Origin: Cloacimonetes bacterium UBA3900
GTDB lineage: Bacteria > Cloacimonadota > Cloacimonadia > Cloacimonadales > Cloacimonadaceae
Reading direction: 5' to 3'
Length of the DNA stretch: 50,986 bases
NCBI GenBank assembly: GCA_002391675.1
Contig: DGFM01000007.1
Span: 26,018-77,003, forward strand
Part shown: positions 15,326 to 25,400 of the stretch, piece after piece
Layout of the letters: each line of letters opens with the position of its first letter
Position numbering within the stretch: the first letter of the stretch is position 1
Made by a program: the position numbers and the translations under genes
Notes under the pieces: model-generated
What the model was told of the DNA's origin: nothing
The model's database searches: none
What the model saw: only the letters and a program-made list of their open reading frames with translations

Positions 15326-16974
15326 TTAAAACGATTATTAAAGAACAAGTTAGCCAAGCCCTGAAAACCTGCGGTTTTAGTGCGGGCAGAGATTTTAATG
15401 TGGAAGTGCCGCCCAATACCGAATTTGGAGATTATAGCACCAACGCGGCCATGGTGCTCTGCAAGGAAAACAAAAAGGCTCCCAAAGAAATGGCCGAAGC
15501 CCTGGTCAAAGAGCTGAAGAAAAACAAGTATTTCAAGAAGCTGAAGATAGACGGCCCCGGCTTTATCAATATCTTCCTGGCGCCTTCCCTCTATCAAAAC
15601 ATCCTCTGGGAAATCCATGAAAAGGGTGTGGATTATGCCCAAAGCGATTATGGCAAGGGTGAGAAAGTGCTGCTGGAATTTGTGAGCGCCAATCCCACCG
15701 GGCCTTTGAACATCGTGAGCGCACGGGCTGCGGCCTTTGGAGATACGCTCTACCGCGTGATGAAATATGTGGGCTACAACCCCACACGCGAGTTTTACGT
15801 CAACGATGCCGGCAACCAGGTGGACATCCTAGCGGAATCGCTGGAGCTGCGCCTGCGAGAGATTCAAGGCGAGCGGATCGGCGATTTTCCTTTTGAAGCC
15901 TATCACGGCGAATACGTGAAGCATCTGGCACAAAAACTCAATACCCAAGAGGGTAACCGGATGTTTATGATGACGGAAAAAGACCGCATGGACCACCTCA
16001 AGGAATTTGCCCTCAGCGAAATCCTGGGAATGCAACGCAATAGCCTGGAGAAGTTTGATGTGGAATTTGAGGCTTGGGTTTCCGAGAAGACGCTGCGTGC
16101 GGAAGGCGTGGTGGAGGAAGTGCTCAGCTACCTCACGGAAGCGGATTGCACCTACGAAAAGGAAGAAGCCATCTGGTTTAAGAGTGAAGAATATGGAGAC
16201 GATAAAGACCGCGTCCTGATGAAGAGCGACGGCTCCATCACCTACTTTGTGCCCGATTTGGCCTATCACCTCACCAAGATCCAGAGGGGATACACCACGC
16301 TGATAGACATCTTCGGGCCGGATCACCATGGCTATGTGCCCAGGCTGAGAGCGGCTTTCAGAGCGCTTGGATATGATGACTCCATGCTGGAAATCATCTA
16401 TCTGCAACAGGTGAACCTCTATGAAGGCGGCGAAAAGGTGAAGATGAGCAAGCGTGCAGGTAAGATCGTGACCATGGACGACCTGATAAGCGAGGTGGGC
16501 AAAGATGCGGCGCGCTACTTCTTCATCGCCCGTAAAGCCAATGCACACCTCAATTTTGACCTGGAACTGGCCAAGCAGAAAGACAACGAAAACCCCGTCT
16601 ACTACTGCCAGTATGCACACGCCAGAATCAGCAGCGTGATCAAGAAAGCACGCAAAGATAAGATGACTCCCAGAAAGTATCGTCGCGAACACGCACTCAG
16701 GCTGGTGAAACCCGAAGAACACGCCCTTATCGGTAAATTGGCGGAACTGCCGGAGCTGCTCATCCAAGTGGCCGAATACCGCGAGCCGCACCGTCTAACC
16801 GTCTGGGCCGAAGAAACTTGTGCCCTCTTCCACCGCTATTACAGCAAACACAGGGTGGTGGTGGCCAAGAATAAAGACCTCACCCGCGGCCGGCTCTTGC
16901 TGTTGGAGCGCGTGCGCAGCAGCCTGGCCCTGGTATTCAATCTCATGGGCGTCAGCGCGCCGGATAAGATGTAA
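15322..16974 (+). CDS. Arginine--tRNA ligase ArgS
   Basis: A class I aminoacyl-tRNA synthetase of 550 residues with the ArgRS N-terminal Add1 domain, catalytic core, KMSK region (KMSKRAGK, about residues 373-380) and anticodon-binding DALR domain. The HIGH region, after FVSANPTGPL, reads NIVSARAAAFGD (about 129-140), so both histidines usual for HIGH are missing. The rest of the core is well conserved (YVNDAGNQVD, FGPDHHGYVPR), which argues for a functional lineage variant rather than decay. ATG overlaps the rsfS stop. Confidence 0.95.
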   Translation: MIKTIIKEQVSQALKTCGFSAGRDFNVEVPPNTEFGDYSTNAAMVLCKENKKAPKEMAEALVKELKKNKYFKKLKIDGPGFINIFLAPSLYQNILWEIHEKGVDYAQSDYGKGEKVLLEFVSANPTGPLNIVSARAAAFGDTLYRVMKYVGYNPTREFYVNDAGNQVDILAESLELRLREIQGERIGDFPFEAYHGEYVKHLAQKLNTQEGNRMFMMTEKDRMDHLKEFALSEILGMQRNSLEKFDVEFEAWVSEKTLRAEGVVEEVLSYLTEADCTYEKEEAIWFKSEEYGDDKDRVLMKSDGSITYFVPDLAYHLTKIQRGYTTLIDIFGPDHHGYVPRLRAAFRALGYDDSMLEIIYLQQVNLYEGGEKVKMSKRAGKIVTMDDLISEVGKDAARYFFIARKANAHLNFDLELAKQKDNENPVYYCQYAHARISSVIKKARKDKMTPRKYRREHALRLVKPEEHALIGKLAELPELLIQVAEYREPHRLTVWAEETCALFHRYYSKHRVVVAKNKDLTRGRLLLLERVRSSLALVFNLMGVSAPDKM

Positions 16975-16985
16975 GCCAAACACTT

Positions 16986-17429
16986 ATGGTCACTTATCGC
17001 AGCCTGCAGTCAGCTGATATGGAGCGCATCATGGAGATAGAATCCAGAGCGTTTCCGGATCCGTGGAGCCCTCAGGCGTTTCGGCTCACGCGCAGCTATG
17101 CCAGCTGGGTGTGCCTCCTGGATGAGCTCCTGATCGGCTATTGCATCTGCCTGATCGTGGAAGATGAGGCGTCCATCGCCAATATCGCCATCGAGCCGGC
17201 TCACCAAAACAAAGGCTACGGAACCGGGCTGCTTCAATATTCGCTGGTAGAGCTCAAAATCATGGGCGCCAGACGGATATACCTGGATGTGAGACGCTCC
17301 AATATCGCTGCCCTGATGCTCTACAGCAAATTTGGCTTCCGCACCATGGGGATACGCAAAAACTACTATAACGCACCACCCGAGGATGCTCTGGTGATGT
17401 GTTGGGAAGAGACAGATGAAAGAATATGA
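16986..17429 (+). CDS. Ribosomal protein bS18 alanine N-acetyltransferase RimI
   Basis: A 147-residue GNAT-fold acetyltransferase. ESRAFPDPWSPQAF at the N-terminus and IANIAIEPAHQNKGYGTGLL (acetyl-CoA-binding V/I-x-x-x-x-Q/R-x-x-G-x-G/A type) followed by LDVRRSNIAALMLYSKFGF are typical of RimI. The target is inferred from family. The start is 11 bp after argS with no clear ribosome site; the gene overlaps nadB by 14 bp. Usual partners tsaB/tsaD are not in view. Confidence 0.88.
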   Translation: MVTYRSLQSADMERIMEIESRAFPDPWSPQAFRLTRSYASWVCLLDELLIGYCICLIVEDEASIANIAIEPAHQNKGYGTGLLQYSLVELKIMGARRIYLDVRRSNIAALMLYSKFGFRTMGIRKNYYNAPPEDALVMCWEETDERI

Positions 17430-19014
17430 CTTTTTGGTGTTGGGAAGCGGGATATCCGGGCTCGTCTTTGCCCTGCAGGCCTCGAAACGCGGCCGCGTGG
17501 CGGTGATCACCAAGCAAAGTCTGAACGATTGCAATACAGACTATGCGCAAGGTGGCATTGCAGCGGTGCTGGATATCAAGGATTCCTTTGAAGAACACTG
17601 CGAGGATACCTATATCGCAGGAGCGGAGCTGGGCAAGAAAGAGGTGATCCGCAGGATCATCACGGAAGGGCCGCGCCTGATCCAATACCTGATCGATATT
17701 GGTACCGATTTTACCAAGCGTAATCCCAGCTACGACAACCGCCTGGAAAACCTGTCGCTGACGCGGGAAGGCGGCCATTCACACCGGCGCGTGGCTTACT
17801 ATGCGGATTCCACCGGACATCAGATCATGCAGGCACTGATCCGCAACTGCCGGGAAAACCCCAATATAGATATCTACGAAAACCATCTGGCTATAGACCT
17901 GATCACACAGCATCATGTGGTGCAAGACCTTGGCTTTGTGCCGGGCATCTCCTGCTGGGGTGCTTATGTGATGGATCAGGCCACGCTCAAGGTACATATC
18001 TTCAAGGCACGCAAAACCTTGCTGGCTACCGGGGGAGCGGGGCAGATCTATGCCCACAATACCAACCCCAGCGTGGCTACCGGAGACGGGATGGCGATGG
18101 CGCGTCTGGCGGGTGCAAGGCTGGCAAATATGGAGTTTGTCCAGTTTCATCCCACCGCCTTTTGGCAGCCGGCGGGCAATGGATTCCTGATTTCCGAAGC
18201 CTTGCGCGGTGAGGGAGCGGTGCTCAGGCTCACCGACGGCAGCACCTTTATGGAAAACTATCATCCTCAGGGCAACCTGGCACCCAGAGACATCGTTTCC
18301 CGCGCCATGGACGTGGAGATGAAGCGCCGCGGCGCAAGATATTGCCTCCTCGATGCCACGCATATCCCGGCGGAGAAGCTGAAAAGCCACTTCCGCTATA
18401 TAGATTCCAAGCTCAGTAAATGCGGCATAGATTTTACCAAAGACCCCATCCCCGTGGCGCCCGCAGCGCACTACTTCTGCGGCGGCGTGCTTGCCACCGT
18501 GGATGGACTCACCGATATCCGCAACCTCTTCGCTGCCGGTGAAGTGGCTTGCAGCGGCTTGCACGGCGCAAACCGCCTGGCCTCCAATTCCCTGTTGGAA
18601 GCTCTGGTCATGGCCTGGCTGGCTGCCAATCACCCCTCCATGGATGAAGATGTGGTCTTTCCCTCAATCCCGGAATGGAAGCAGATGGACGACTTCTACG
18701 AAAACGAGTGGGTGATCATCTCGCACAACCGTGAGATCATCGGCACCATCATGGATGGATACGTGGGCATCAGGCGCTCACGGCGTCTGCTCAAGTATGC
18801 GCTCTCCAGGCTGGAGAATATCTACAACGAAATCAATAACTTTTACCAGCACAACAGCGTTAGAGCCGCAGTGGTGGAGACGCGCAACATGGCCATCATC
18901 GCCATTGCGGTGATCCGCAGCGCACTCTCCCGCAAAGAGAGCCGCGGCGCCCACTATCTGGTGGAATATCCGGAGCGGGACGACTCACGTTATCAGACGG
19001 ATACCATCATCTAA
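17416..19014 (+). CDS. L-aspartate oxidase NadB
   Basis: A flavoprotein that turns L-aspartate into iminoaspartate, the first step of de novo NAD synthesis. In anaerobes fumarate can be the electron acceptor. The FAD Rossmann motif is LGSGISGLVFALQ (residues 8-20). Further family motifs are DYAQGGIAAV, EGGHSHRRV, TGGAGQIYAHNTNP, EFVQFHPTA, RGEGAVL and GLHGANRLASNSLLEA. Length 532 is normal. nadA and nadC are not adjacent. Start overlaps rimI. Confidence 0.95.
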   Translation: MKEYDFLVLGSGISGLVFALQASKRGRVAVITKQSLNDCNTDYAQGGIAAVLDIKDSFEEHCEDTYIAGAELGKKEVIRRIITEGPRLIQYLIDIGTDFTKRNPSYDNRLENLSLTREGGHSHRRVAYYADSTGHQIMQALIRNCRENPNIDIYENHLAIDLITQHHVVQDLGFVPGISCWGAYVMDQATLKVHIFKARKTLLATGGAGQIYAHNTNPSVATGDGMAMARLAGARLANMEFVQFHPTAFWQPAGNGFLISEALRGEGAVLRLTDGSTFMENYHPQGNLAPRDIVSRAMDVEMKRRGARYCLLDATHIPAEKLKSHFRYIDSKLSKCGIDFTKDPIPVAPAAHYFCGGVLATVDGLTDIRNLFAAGEVACSGLHGANRLASNSLLEALVMAWLAANHPSMDEDVVFPSIPEWKQMDDFYENEWVIISHNREIIGTIMDGYVGIRRSRRLLKYALSRLENIYNEINNFYQHNSVRAAVVETRNMAIIAIAVIRSALSRKESRGAHYLVEYPERDDSRYQTDTII

Positions 19015-19024
19015 GGAGCGTGAA

Positions 19025-19648
19025 GTGAAAGGCATATTCATCACATTTGAAGGCGTGGAAGGCAGCGGGAAAAGCTCGCAGGTCAAGCTCCTGGAGCAGT
19101 ATCTGCAGCAGCATGGGTATGACTGTTTTGTCACGCGGGAACCCGGCGGCCCTCCCATCAGCGAAGCCATCCGCAGCCTGCTTTTGGACGTCAACAATTC
19201 CGAGATGGTTCCCGAGACGGAGCTGCTGCTCTATCTGGCCAGCAGAGCGCAACATACTGCGCAGTGGATCATCCCCGCTTTGGAGCAGGGCAAGATCGTG
19301 ATCTGTGATCGCTACACGGATTCGAGCCTGGCTTATCAGGGCGGTGGCAGGAAGCTCTCTGCAGATGTGATCAATGCCTTAACCACCTTTGCCACGCGCA
19401 AGCTCGAGCCGGATATCACCTATCTTTTGGATGTGGACGTGGAGGTGGGGCAGCAGAGGATAAGCAACCGCACGCTGGACAGGCTGGAAGAAGAAAGCCT
19501 CAATTTTCACAAGCAGGTGCGCCAGGAATACCTGAAACTGGCCAACCGGCATAAAAACAGATATATTATCATCGACGGCAGCCTTGGAGTGCAGGAAATC
19601 CATGAGCTGATTGTACAACATATAAAGACCCATATCAGGAGTTTGTAA
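19025..19648 (+). CDS. Thymidylate kinase Tmk
   Basis: A P-loop kinase making dTDP from dTMP. FEGVEGSGKSSQ (residues 6-17) is the P-loop, REPGG binds dTMP, and DRYTDSSLAYQGGGR carries the DRY motif and continues toward the LID region. The length of 207 residues is normal. GTG start at 19025 follows AAGGAG, 10 bp after the nadB stop. Confidence 0.95.
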   Translation: MKGIFITFEGVEGSGKSSQVKLLEQYLQQHGYDCFVTREPGGPPISEAIRSLLLDVNNSEMVPETELLLYLASRAQHTAQWIIPALEQGKIVICDRYTDSSLAYQGGGRKLSADVINALTTFATRKLEPDITYLLDVDVEVGQQRISNRTLDRLEEESLNFHKQVRQEYLKLANRHKNRYIIIDGSLGVQEIHELIVQHIKTHIRSL

Positions 19649-19649
19649 A

Positions 19650-21236
19650 GTGAAGCCATCTAAACAAAGAACTGCTCTCATCACCATCGCCGGCGTGTGG
19701 ATGCTCGCCGCGATCCTGCTGTTTTCAGCAACCGCTGCCTTTGCGCAAAATCAGAAAGGCAAAGACATCTATTCGCAGCTGAGCCTCTTCACCGAAGTGT
19801 TGCAGAAACTCAAGCAATACTACGTGACCGACCTCAACGATGAAGACCTGATCAAAGCTGCGATCATCGGTATGTTGGGCGATACAGACCCGCATACCAC
19901 CTATTTTACCGCAGAGGAATTTAAAGACTTCACCACCTCCACCAAAGGTGCCTTTGGAGGCTTGGGAATACAGATAGATAAGATTGGAGACTATGTGACC
20001 GTGGTTTCGCCCATTGAAGGCACGCCCGCCTATCGTATGGGCATCACTGCCGGCGACAAGATCATCAAGGTGGATGGCAAAAACGTGGTGGGCTTCAGCA
20101 CCGATGAAGCCATCAAGCATATGAGGGGCGACGTCGGCACGCAAGTCACCATCACCATCTCGCGCCCCGGCATCGCCGAACCCATGGACTTCACCATCAT
20201 CCGCGAGATCATCAAGATCAAGAGCGTTCCTTACTTTTTCAAGCTGGACAACGGCGTGGGCTACATCCGCATCACGCAGTTCAACGAAAACACCACTCCT
20301 GAGCTGAGGGAAGCGCTCACCGGCCTGGAAAGCCAGAATATCAGAGGCTTGATCCTGGATTTGCGCTCCAATCCCGGCGGCCTGCTGGATCAGGCGGTGG
20401 ATACCGTAAACGAGTTTATCGGCAAAGACAAGCTGGTGGTGGAAACCAAGGGACGCATCCCTTCCTCAAACCGTCAACACTATACCAGACACAGCACCAG
20501 GGCGAGAAACTACCCCATCGTGGTGCTGATCAACGAAGCATCCGCCAGCGCATCCGAGATCTTCGCCGGCTCGCTGCAAGACTGGGATAAAGCCCTGGTG
20601 ATGGGCAGAACCAGCTTCGGCAAAGGCAGCGTGCAACAGCTCTTTCCGCTCGTCAACGGCAATGGCATCAAGGTAACCACCTCATACTATTACATCAAGA
20701 GCGGACGCTGCATCCATAAGATGCTCAACGACAAGCTGCTCAAAGGCAAAGAAGTGAGCGAAGAAGAGAAGAAGGAAGACGAGGCCAAGAGCCACGAACA
20801 CATCTATTACACCGTAAATGGACGCAAGGTGTACGGCGGCGGAGGCATCACGCCGGATATCGATATCCAGAGCGACCTCTTGAGCAACTTCGGCATTGAG
20901 CTGCGCCGCAAAAACGCCTTCTTCAACTTTACCGTAGACTACCTGGTGGATCATCCCAATTACAACGTACCCATAGACTTCCGGGTGGATGACAGTATGC
21001 TCTCCTCCTTCCTCACCTTTGTGCAAAACCAGAATATCAGCTATACTGCAGCGGATTTGGACAGCACCACCTCCTTCATCCGCAGCACGCTCAAAAGCGA
21101 GTTCCTCCGCAAGAAATATGGAGACAACGAGGCTTACAAAGCCACGATCGATCAGGACAAGCAGCTGCAAGCAGCCATTGATCTCTTCGATAAATACACC
21201 ACCATGGAAGAGATGTTTGCCCATGCCGCAAGGTAA
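19650..21236 (+). CDS. S41-family C-terminal processing peptidase
   Basis: A 528-residue exported serine protease of the Ctp/Prc type. It has an N-terminal signal/anchor (about residues 8-31), an N-terminal helical region, a PDZ domain (about 95-175, GGLGIQIDKIGDYVTV and MGITAGDKII) and the catalytic core. The core carries the Ser in NEASASASEIFAG (about 296-308) and the Lys in TSFGKGSVQQL (about 322-332). The C-terminal region is longer than in minimal Ctp enzymes. It trims or degrades periplasmic proteins by their C-termini. Starts with GTG one base after tmk and ends 12 bp before the next secreted protein. Confidence 0.93.
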   Translation: MKPSKQRTALITIAGVWMLAAILLFSATAAFAQNQKGKDIYSQLSLFTEVLQKLKQYYVTDLNDEDLIKAAIIGMLGDTDPHTTYFTAEEFKDFTTSTKGAFGGLGIQIDKIGDYVTVVSPIEGTPAYRMGITAGDKIIKVDGKNVVGFSTDEAIKHMRGDVGTQVTITISRPGIAEPMDFTIIREIIKIKSVPYFFKLDNGVGYIRITQFNENTTPELREALTGLESQNIRGLILDLRSNPGGLLDQAVDTVNEFIGKDKLVVETKGRIPSSNRQHYTRHSTRARNYPIVVLINEASASASEIFAGSLQDWDKALVMGRTSFGKGSVQQLFPLVNGNGIKVTTSYYYIKSGRCIHKMLNDKLLKGKEVSEEEKKEDEAKSHEHIYYTVNGRKVYGGGGITPDIDIQSDLLSNFGIELRRKNAFFNFTVDYLVDHPNYNVPIDFRVDDSMLSSFLTFVQNQNISYTAADLDSTTSFIRSTLKSEFLRKKYGDNEAYKATIDQDKQLQAAIDLFDKYTTMEEMFAHAAR

Positions 21237-21248
21237 GGAGGTATCGAG

Positions 21249-22430
21249 ATGAGAAACACGGTATTATTGGCTTTGATGGCCGTGATAGCCTGCGTGGGCG
21301 TGGCTTATGCGGGCACCGTGTCAGATTTTGATAGGCTTCCCGGCTCCCCGGGCCCGCCCAGGACGGAAGTCACCATCGGCGAAGGCAACGAGCTGGCGCG
21401 CACACCGGTGGATTTCTACTGGCTCACCTCGCTGTATCAGGTGCTGTATTATGCATCAGAGCTGCCGGAGACGCCGATGCGCATCACCAGCCTCAAGCTC
21501 TACAACAACTTTTCTTCCACCGACGTCCTGGACAAGCCCCTGCGCATCTGGCTGGGAAATACACGCACAGCCAGCCTGGCAGACGACTGGGTTTCCGGCT
21601 CGGGTTTGAGCCTGGTCTTCGACGGCATGGTGAGCTTCCCCGCCGGGCAAAACACGATCACCATCCCCCTGGACACACCCTTCCAGTATTCCGCCACCTA
21701 CAATCTGGTGATGATGGTATTCAGGCCCATGGATGATGAGCATTACACCATGTCAGACAAGTTCAAGGCGCAGACCGATTCCCGCCTCCGCGTCCGCTAT
21801 ATCACCAGCGACTCGGAAGAGATCAACCCCGCCAGTCCGCCTGCAACCACACATTACACCGGCCAATATCCCCAGATCAGCTTTTTGATGGAGCTGAGCT
21901 ACGATTCTTTGGTCAGCGGCGTGGTCTCCAACGAATCAGGACAGGGCCTTGAGGGCGTGCAGATCAGCCTCAATGGAGGTGAGTTTGAGACCAGCACCAA
22001 CCAGTATGGCTACTACCAATTTGAGGGTATGGGCCCCGGCGATTATCAGGTCTTGCTGCAGCTTGCGGGCTATCAAGACCTCACAGACACCTTCACTCTG
22101 GATGGTATCGACGATCTGGTGAAGGATTATGTGATGCAGAAAAAGCAGGATTCCAACGACGATTACGTCCAGGTGCCCCGGCTCTTGAAGGTGTATCCCA
22201 ATCCCTTCAAAAGGGGCTGCAAGATGAGTTATGAGGTGCCCAAAGCTGCCCGCGTGAAGATAGCGGTCTACAACCTGAGAGGCCAATTGATCCGGCAGCT
22301 GAAGGACGAGCCACAGAGCTCCGGAAGCTATACCGTCAGCTTTGAGGGCCACGATCTGCCCGCCGGTATCTACCTGATCCGGACTCAGATAGGCAACCAA
22401 TTCCATACCGGTAGGATACTGAAACTATAG
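21249..22430 (+). CDS. Small modular secreted protein with C-terminal sorting tail
   Basis: A 393-residue exported protein with signal peptide (MRNTVLLALMAVIACVGVAYA) and a strong AAGGAGG site. One beta-rich module runs from about residue 40 to 215 (TIGEGNELARTPVDF, SLYQVLYYASEL, LRIWLGNTR, FPAGQNTITIPLDTPF). A carboxypeptidase regulatory-like domain follows (about 222-295, VSGVVSNESGQGLEGVQISL), then a FlgD-like tail with VYPNPFKRG and VYNLRGQLIRQL. This module/regulatory/tail order is the minimal version of the two giant proteins downstream. No enzymatic motif is seen; a surface or matrix role is an inference. Confidence 0.85.
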   Translation: MRNTVLLALMAVIACVGVAYAGTVSDFDRLPGSPGPPRTEVTIGEGNELARTPVDFYWLTSLYQVLYYASELPETPMRITSLKLYNNFSSTDVLDKPLRIWLGNTRTASLADDWVSGSGLSLVFDGMVSFPAGQNTITIPLDTPFQYSATYNLVMMVFRPMDDEHYTMSDKFKAQTDSRLRVRYITSDSEEINPASPPATTHYTGQYPQISFLMELSYDSLVSGVVSNESGQGLEGVQISLNGGEFETSTNQYGYYQFEGMGPGDYQVLLQLAGYQDLTDTFTLDGIDDLVKDYVMQKKQDSNDDYVQVPRLLKVYPNPFKRGCKMSYEVPKAARVKIAVYNLRGQLIRQLKDEPQSSGSYTVSFEGHDLPAGIYLIRTQIGNQFHTGRILKL

Positions 22431-22472
22431 AAATAAACAAGGCAGGTGCCATCTCAGCGCGGAAATCATGAT

Positions 22473-25400
22473 ATGAAACGATTGATGTCCCTGGTCGTAG
22501 TGATGGTGATTGGCTTCTCGAGCCTCAACGCACTCACGATCATCGGTGGGACGGGCATGGGTGCAGGGACGGCTGTGCCCGCTCCGCTTTGCCCCGCTTC
22601 CGGATACAATCACGCTCAACCCGCCGTCACCGATTCCGTTACCATCGGCACGGGCAATGAACTGGCGCGCTTCCCCATGAACTTCTGGATGCGCAATTCG
22701 CTCTACGAAACTCTGTATCTGGCAGATGAGCTGGGCTTCAATACCGGAACCATCACTTCTTTGGCCATTTACAACCATTTTACCGACGATGTGACCAATG
22801 GAGCCACCCAGATCTATATGGGCAGCACAGACCAAAGTGACCTCAGCGATGGCTACATCCCCGCCTCCCAGCTGAGCCTGGTCTTTGATGGAAACGTCGT
22901 ATACCCCAGCGGCGAAAACACCATCCGCATCCACCTGCAAACACCCTATATGCACACGGGCGGCAACCTGGTGCTGATGTTTGTCCGTCCCATGGATCAA
23001 AACTACTATTCGCCCACCAACTTGTTCAAATGTCAGACTGCTGGCAGATACAGGGCGCGTTACAGTTACAACCACAACATCTCCATTGATCCCTTCAACC
23101 CGCCCACCGGCTCTTATACGGGCCAATTTCCGCAGACCACCTTCTTTTACACTTCGCAATCGATCGAAAACGACTTGGGTGTGACGGGCATCAGCGGCAA
23201 CTACACACCTTCCGTGGGCACCGCTTCCGGCTACACACTCCGCGTCTGCAACAGCGGCACCCAGGCTCAGACCGATTATACCTTGAAGCTGATGGGGCCC
23301 GGAGATGAGGTGCTGGCCAGCCTGGCCGGACCTGCGATCAACAGTATGCAGACCCTGGAAGTGGAGATCCCCTGGACGCCCACCACCGCCGGCGAGACCG
23401 CCATCTATGGAATAGTGGAGATGACCGGCGATGAAGTCTCCACCAACAACCAAACGCACGCATTGGAGATCGATGTCCAGCCCGAAGGCGTTCATGCCAT
23501 CACCATAGGCATAGGCAACGAGCTCTCGCGCTATCCCCTGGATTTCGGATTTAGAAATTCCATCCACGAGACGCTCTATCTGGCGGATGAGCTCGGCTTT
23601 GGCCTTGGCTCCATCACTTCTCTGACGCTCTACAGCCTGTTCTCAAGTCCCGTTATTCACAGGGCCGCCAAAATCTACATGGGCAGCACCGGTCAAACCG
23701 ACCTCAGCGACGGCTTCATCCCCGCTTCCGAGCTGAGCTTGGTCTTTGATGGGAATATAGACTGCCCGGCCGGCGAACACAGTATCCCCATTACCTTGCA
23801 GGTGCCTTATTTGTACACGGGCGGAAACCTGGTGCTGATGTTTGTCCGTTCCATGGACTCCCCTCAATACCTCACCACCAACTACTTCAAGAGTCAGTCT
23901 GCCGGAGACAGCCGTTCGCGCCACTTCAGCAGCAACAGCGTTATCCCCGATCCCTGCAATCCGCCCGAGGGGTCAGAAACGGGCCAATTCCCCCGCATCA
24001 CCTTCTTCCACACCACGCAATTGATCCAAGACGACCTGGGCGCGCTGTCCATCAGCGGTGATTGCAACCCCACTCTGGGTGCGGCTTCCGCTTATACCAT
24101 CCAGATCAGAAACAACGGCACCGCCGCTCAGGACGCCTACACCGTGAAGCTGATGGGGCCCAATGATACAGAGCTTGCCAGCGTGGCCGGCCCCCCGGTA
24201 AACAGTATGCAGACCGTGGAAGTGGAGCTGACCTGGACGCCCACCGCCACAGGAGCCACCACGATCCATGCAAAGCTGGAATTGGCCGCCGATGAAATCT
24301 CCACCAACAACCGGACTCCCGGGCTCAACCTCATGGTCGACCCCGCAGATGCGATACCCCTCACCGTGGGTGATGGCAGCCAAACTGCCCGTCTGCCTGT
24401 GGATATGAGCTGGAACCACTCCCTCTTCCAAACCCTTTACTTCCCGGATGAGATGGGAGACTTCGCAGGTCAGATCACCGGGCTCAGATTTTACAACGAC
24501 TTCGATACCAACCTGCCAAACACACCCATCTCCATCTGGCTGGGCACCACCACGCAAACCAGCTTGGAAGATGGCTGCATTCCCTCCACGCAGCTCAGCC
24601 CGGTCTACGAAGGGCCGGTGGATTTGCCCAGTGGAGAAAACACCGTCATCATCAGCTTTGACGAGCCATATCTCTATGTAAACAGGCAAAACCTGGTGCT
24701 GATGGTATATAAAACGGCGGAAAACCACTATCCCACCGCTAACTTGTTCAAGTGTCAGACCGTAGGAGCAAACCGCAGCAGAAAGGCCATTTCCGGCTCC
24801 GAACTCATCGACCCCGCACATCCTCCCAACGCAGCCCTCAGCGGTCAATTTCCCCTCACCACTTTCATGGTGATCCCGGGTGGAGTGGGCCATATCTTTG
24901 GAACGGTGACGGATACAAACTCACAACCCCTCAGCGGCGCAGTCGTAAGCCTCAACGACGGTGCATACAGTACCACTACAAATACCGACGGACAATATCA
25001 GCTGATCAACATCTGGCCCAATTCCTACACCATATCCTTCAGCGCACATGGCTATCATGAGCACACGCAGACCGTCGTATTGGCCGAAGACGACACCCTC
25101 ACCATCGACGTGACCATGCAGCTCCTGCCTCAGGTAAATGTGAGCGGCGAGGTTGTAGTTAGTGCCACTGAAATGCCTATCCAGGGCGCTTTGATCCGTC
25201 TCAGCGGCTACGAATCCTACAGCGTAAGCACAAACGCAGACGGCGTCTTCACCATCCCCGGCGTCTATGCCGACCGCACCTACGATTACAGCATCATCGC
25301 CGCAGGCTATTATTCGGTAAGCGGCCAGGTGACAATCGGTTTTACAGATCACAACATGGGCCAAACCGCCCTCCATCAATTGGCTTACGCTCCCCTGAAT

